Made by a program: the position numbers and the translations under genes. 64,000 nucleotides of DNA, taken from assembly GCF_028710345.1 (NCBI RefSeq), contig NZ_JAQTUH010000002.1, forward strand, positions 352,378 through 416,377, in the 5' to 3' direction. The notes below the pieces were generated by a model. The model was not told where the DNA came from. It searched no databases and worked only from the letters and a program-made list of their open reading frames with translations. Shown here piece after piece: positions 62,536 to 64,000 of this stretch (its first letter is position 1; every line of letters starts with the position of its first letter). The stretch comes from Sulfuricurvum sp. Its GTDB lineage: Bacteria; Campylobacterota; Campylobacteria; Campylobacterales; Sulfurimonadaceae.

Positions 62536-63091
62536 ACTCGTTGAACTTTTTCATGTTGATGAACAGATGCCCCTGCATTCTAGCATCATCAACCGCTTTA
62601 TGCGTCAGGGTAAGATCGTCGAACCATTCTGCAGGATAGTGCTCTTTTCCACTTTGCAAATACCCCTTTTTATACATTGCCATCGCATAGCTTCGGATAT
62701 CGATTCCATTATGACCGAAAGGTGATTCTCCCTTAAAACGGTTCAAATACCAAAACACCCACATAAAATCAAACGCTACCGGATAGGCGACAAAGAGTAT
62801 TTTCCCTTTTGATTTTAGATCGATCAGCCATTCATAATATCGATCCATAGCTATCTGAGGGTGAACAGGATCAATACGGGTTTCATTGTAGGCATCAATG
62901 TTTTCCTGCCACCATTGCATCGTTTTTTCATTGGGCTGAGAGCCTTCTAGGTCTTCACAGTTAATTTCGAACGATCCGATTTCATTGCCATCTTCATCAA
63001 ATGCTACACTCGCAAGGCTAAGCATCGAATGAATACCGGGTATAGGCCCATTGGTCTCGACATCGGTACTGATATAAATCTCTTTTTTCAT
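62516..63091 (-). CDS. DEDDh-family 3'-5' exonuclease
   Basis: A 191-residue exonuclease fold. The Asp/Glu pair is STDVETNGP (D10, E12), a later Asp lies in VAFDFMW, and the DEDDh His and Asp are in HKAVDDARMQG. The size is close to RNase T or oligoribonuclease, but it does not match either closely. It would trim RNA or DNA 3' ends. It is transcribed toward the phosphatase gene, with a 20-base overlap of the 3' ends. Confidence 0.8.
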   Translation of the reverse strand: MKKEIYISTDVETNGPIPGIHSMLSLASVAFDEDGNEIGSFEINCEDLEGSQPNEKTMQWWQENIDAYNETRIDPVHPQIAMDRYYEWLIDLKSKGKILFVAYPVAFDFMWVFWYLNRFKGESPFGHNGIDIRSYAMAMYKKGYLQSGKEHYPAEWFDDLTLTHKAVDDARMQGHLFINMKKFNESSSPSH

Positions 63092-63424
63092 TTTTATTCC
63101 AATTTATTCAATGGATAGAGTGTAGAAATGGTATCATAAAATCTGCATTTAATCGGTGTATATACTCAAAAGAGATAGACAGATTTTTCAATATAATTTA
63201 TCTTAGGTTATCTAGTTACAGAAGATTACCACACTAAGATCGACACTGCTGGAATATTCATCCACATTGACGCTTATCTTGTTTTCGATATTTCTGCTGC
63301 AAGTGACTCCTCCAAAGCGTGTCACGTAAAGAATTAAAATAACGGGGTTGCCTCCGTTAATTGCTCATCTTTCCTTCTACTTTTTTACAATTGTGACACT
63401 TCATTTTTTGATTTACGCTGAGCA
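63092..63424. other. Non-coding stretch with a possible short gene remnant on the minus strand
   Basis: No gene of normal size. On the minus strand 63212-63364 is open for 50 codons with protein-like content (NVDEYSSSVDLSVVIFCN at its end), but it has no ATG and a stop directly before, so it may be the tail of a decayed gene. Otherwise I see an AT-rich sequence without clear promoters or repeats. Confidence 0.4.
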
Positions 63425-63901
63425 TCATTCGCGTTTTTTTTGTTTCGCTGCTTTCAGCAAACTTTTATCGACGTAATTCATCTCCATTTCGAAGCTCAAA
63501 TGAGGTGCGACGAGTTGAATTTCCGTATTGCCGTTAGTTAATTTGGCAGAGGTGTCACCGACAAACGGAATGGTCGAAGAGACCAGTTTATATTTACTTT
63601 TCATCTGACCAAAAAGGTATTGAAATTTTCCCTTTGGAAAGGTGGTAAAGACTCCCATCAACTTTCCGCTTTTATCATAAATCACTCGTGCCGATTGCAT
63701 TCCTTCAATTCCTAATTCACTCGGGTCAAGATCATATACATCGCCTTGACTAATATTATTGATTCCAATAAACTTGGAATTATATTTTTCTTTCATCATA
63801 CCGATTGTTGATGTGCCAATTTCTAAACCAAACGGTGAAGGGTCGGCATGGATAAATGTAGTTGTGAGTAGCATAGCTGCTAGGATAGTTTTTAATTTCA
63901 T
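63425..63901 (-). CDS. Secreted protein of unknown function
   Basis: A 158-residue protein with a Sec signal peptide (MKLKTILAAMLLTTTFIHAD) and a beta-rich mature domain (KLMGVFTTFPKGKFQYLFGQ, TNGNTEIQLVAPHLSFEME). No cysteines, no known domain. A good Shine-Dalgarno (AAGGAGA) lies before the ATG. It may be a periplasmic binding or quality-control protein; nothing specific is visible. It lies 14 bases after the tail of the next gene. Confidence 0.65.
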   Translation of the reverse strand: MKLKTILAAMLLTTTFIHADPSPFGLEIGTSTIGMMKEKYNSKFIGINNISQGDVYDLDPSELGIEGMQSARVIYDKSGKLMGVFTTFPKGKFQYLFGQMKSKYKLVSSTIPFVGDTSAKLTNGNTEIQLVAPHLSFEMEMNYVDKSLLKAAKQKKRE

Positions 63902-63915
63902 GAAGTCTCCTTTTT

Positions 63916-64000
63916 TTATCTTCGTGGTTGGTTGTAATAAGTATGATCTTTTCGAATTGATTCGACAATACGTTGTTGTTCATCTTGACTTAATTGGTAC
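63916..64000 (-). CDS. C-terminal tail of a gene that continues beyond the right edge
   Basis: The minus-strand frame entering from the right edge reads YQLSQDEQQRIVESIRKDHT then YYNQPRR and a stop at 63916. The following gene begins only 14 bases later in the same direction, with a Shine-Dalgarno in between. It is too short to assign. Confidence 0.5.
   Translation of the reverse strand, partial: YQLSQDEQQRIVESIRKDHTYYNQPRR

Noticed and set aside
31000..64000. Search for a DGR reverse transcriptase or template repeat
   Set aside because: No frame shows RT motifs such as YxDD, and no intergenic copy of the variable ends rich in AAC/AAT codons was found, so the DGR claim is restricted to targets.
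31304..64000. Direct repeat of the tRNA-Leu 3' end as an attachment site
   Set aside because: No second copy of the T-arm and acceptor segment (GGTTCGAGTCCGCCCACTGG) was seen in the window.
1..64000. CRISPR array
   Set aside because: No regularly spaced direct repeats; the repeated units at 52.5-53.4 kb are in-frame MORN repeats, not CRISPR.

Overview
The window looks like a chromosome segment from a Campylobacterota (epsilonproteobacterial) sulfur-oxidiser-type organism of the Sulfuricurvum/Sulfurimonas kind. The evidence is the AT-rich composition, the gene order cvpA-fur-lysS-glyA-DUF1882-SPOR-(trpE)-aroE that is also known from Campylobacter, a split CetA/CetB-type energy-taxis receptor, a class II DAHP synthase, AcnB, a short-form HisG and a long epsilon-type FlgL. 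The genus is an inference from gene content.

Positions 1-31.4 kb are ordinary core chromosome. On the minus strand lie a partial modA, a rhodanese, modE, the long aroE...GGDEF run, a PerR-like regulator, pilT, gatC, the cet-like receptor pair, dbpA, acnB, ftsK and flgL. On the plus strand lie the class II DAHP synthase, a YfgM/BamB-like pair, a XerD-like recombinase, coaX, hisG and gap. Points of interest are a chemoreceptor that stops after its second membrane helix, a dRS3-like palindrome, an apparent ATT start for ftsK and a sigma-54-type promoter before flgL.

A tRNA-Leu(CAA) at 31.3 kb marks the change to accessory DNA. From 31.6 to 40.3 kb there is a type I restriction-modification locus in the order hsdR-hsdS-unknown-HEPN-hsdM followed by a CoiA-like nuclease. 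The HEPN gene and an HsdS with a 200-residue C-terminal extension make it unusual. From 40.5 to 45.3 kb there is a small mobile-element backbone: AlpA-like and winged-helix proteins, four unknown genes, a tyrosine integrase, and remnants of a serine recombinase and of a ClpX-like protein. A lone PcfJ-like gene follows on the minus strand.

The most unusual region is 47.0-58.2 kb, all on the plus strand. It holds (i) four proteins ending in a C-type-lectin-like (DUF1566/Lcl-type) domain whose last ~40 residues vary strongly around fixed YWSS and RCV anchors, like targets of a diversity-generating retroelement (DGR), two of them followed at exactly the same distance by the same 33-base block with a GGGC/GCCC hairpin; (ii) a multi-pass membrane protein fused to a penicillin-binding-protein-like transpeptidase domain that has lost its SxxK, SxN and KTG motifs; (iii) a divergent FtsW/RodA-like (SEDS) protein that appears to lack its catalytic aspartate; (iv) a soluble FtsK/EssC-type ATPase with a helical partner; (v) a YwqK/MORN-repeat protein broken by a frameshift; and (vi) small secreted ankyrin and EF-hand-like proteins. 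Three genes share the same N-terminal module by duplication. No reverse transcriptase or template repeat is visible here, so any DGR machinery would have to lie elsewhere. I infer a surface-display or conflict system built from inactive cell-wall-synthesis homologues, an ATPase and variable binding proteins; none of this is proven by the sequence alone.

From 58.2 kb to the end are an esterase fusion, unknown genes, a nucleotidyltransferase-fold protein, a PrpA/ApaH-like phosphatase, a DEDDh exonuclease and a secreted protein.
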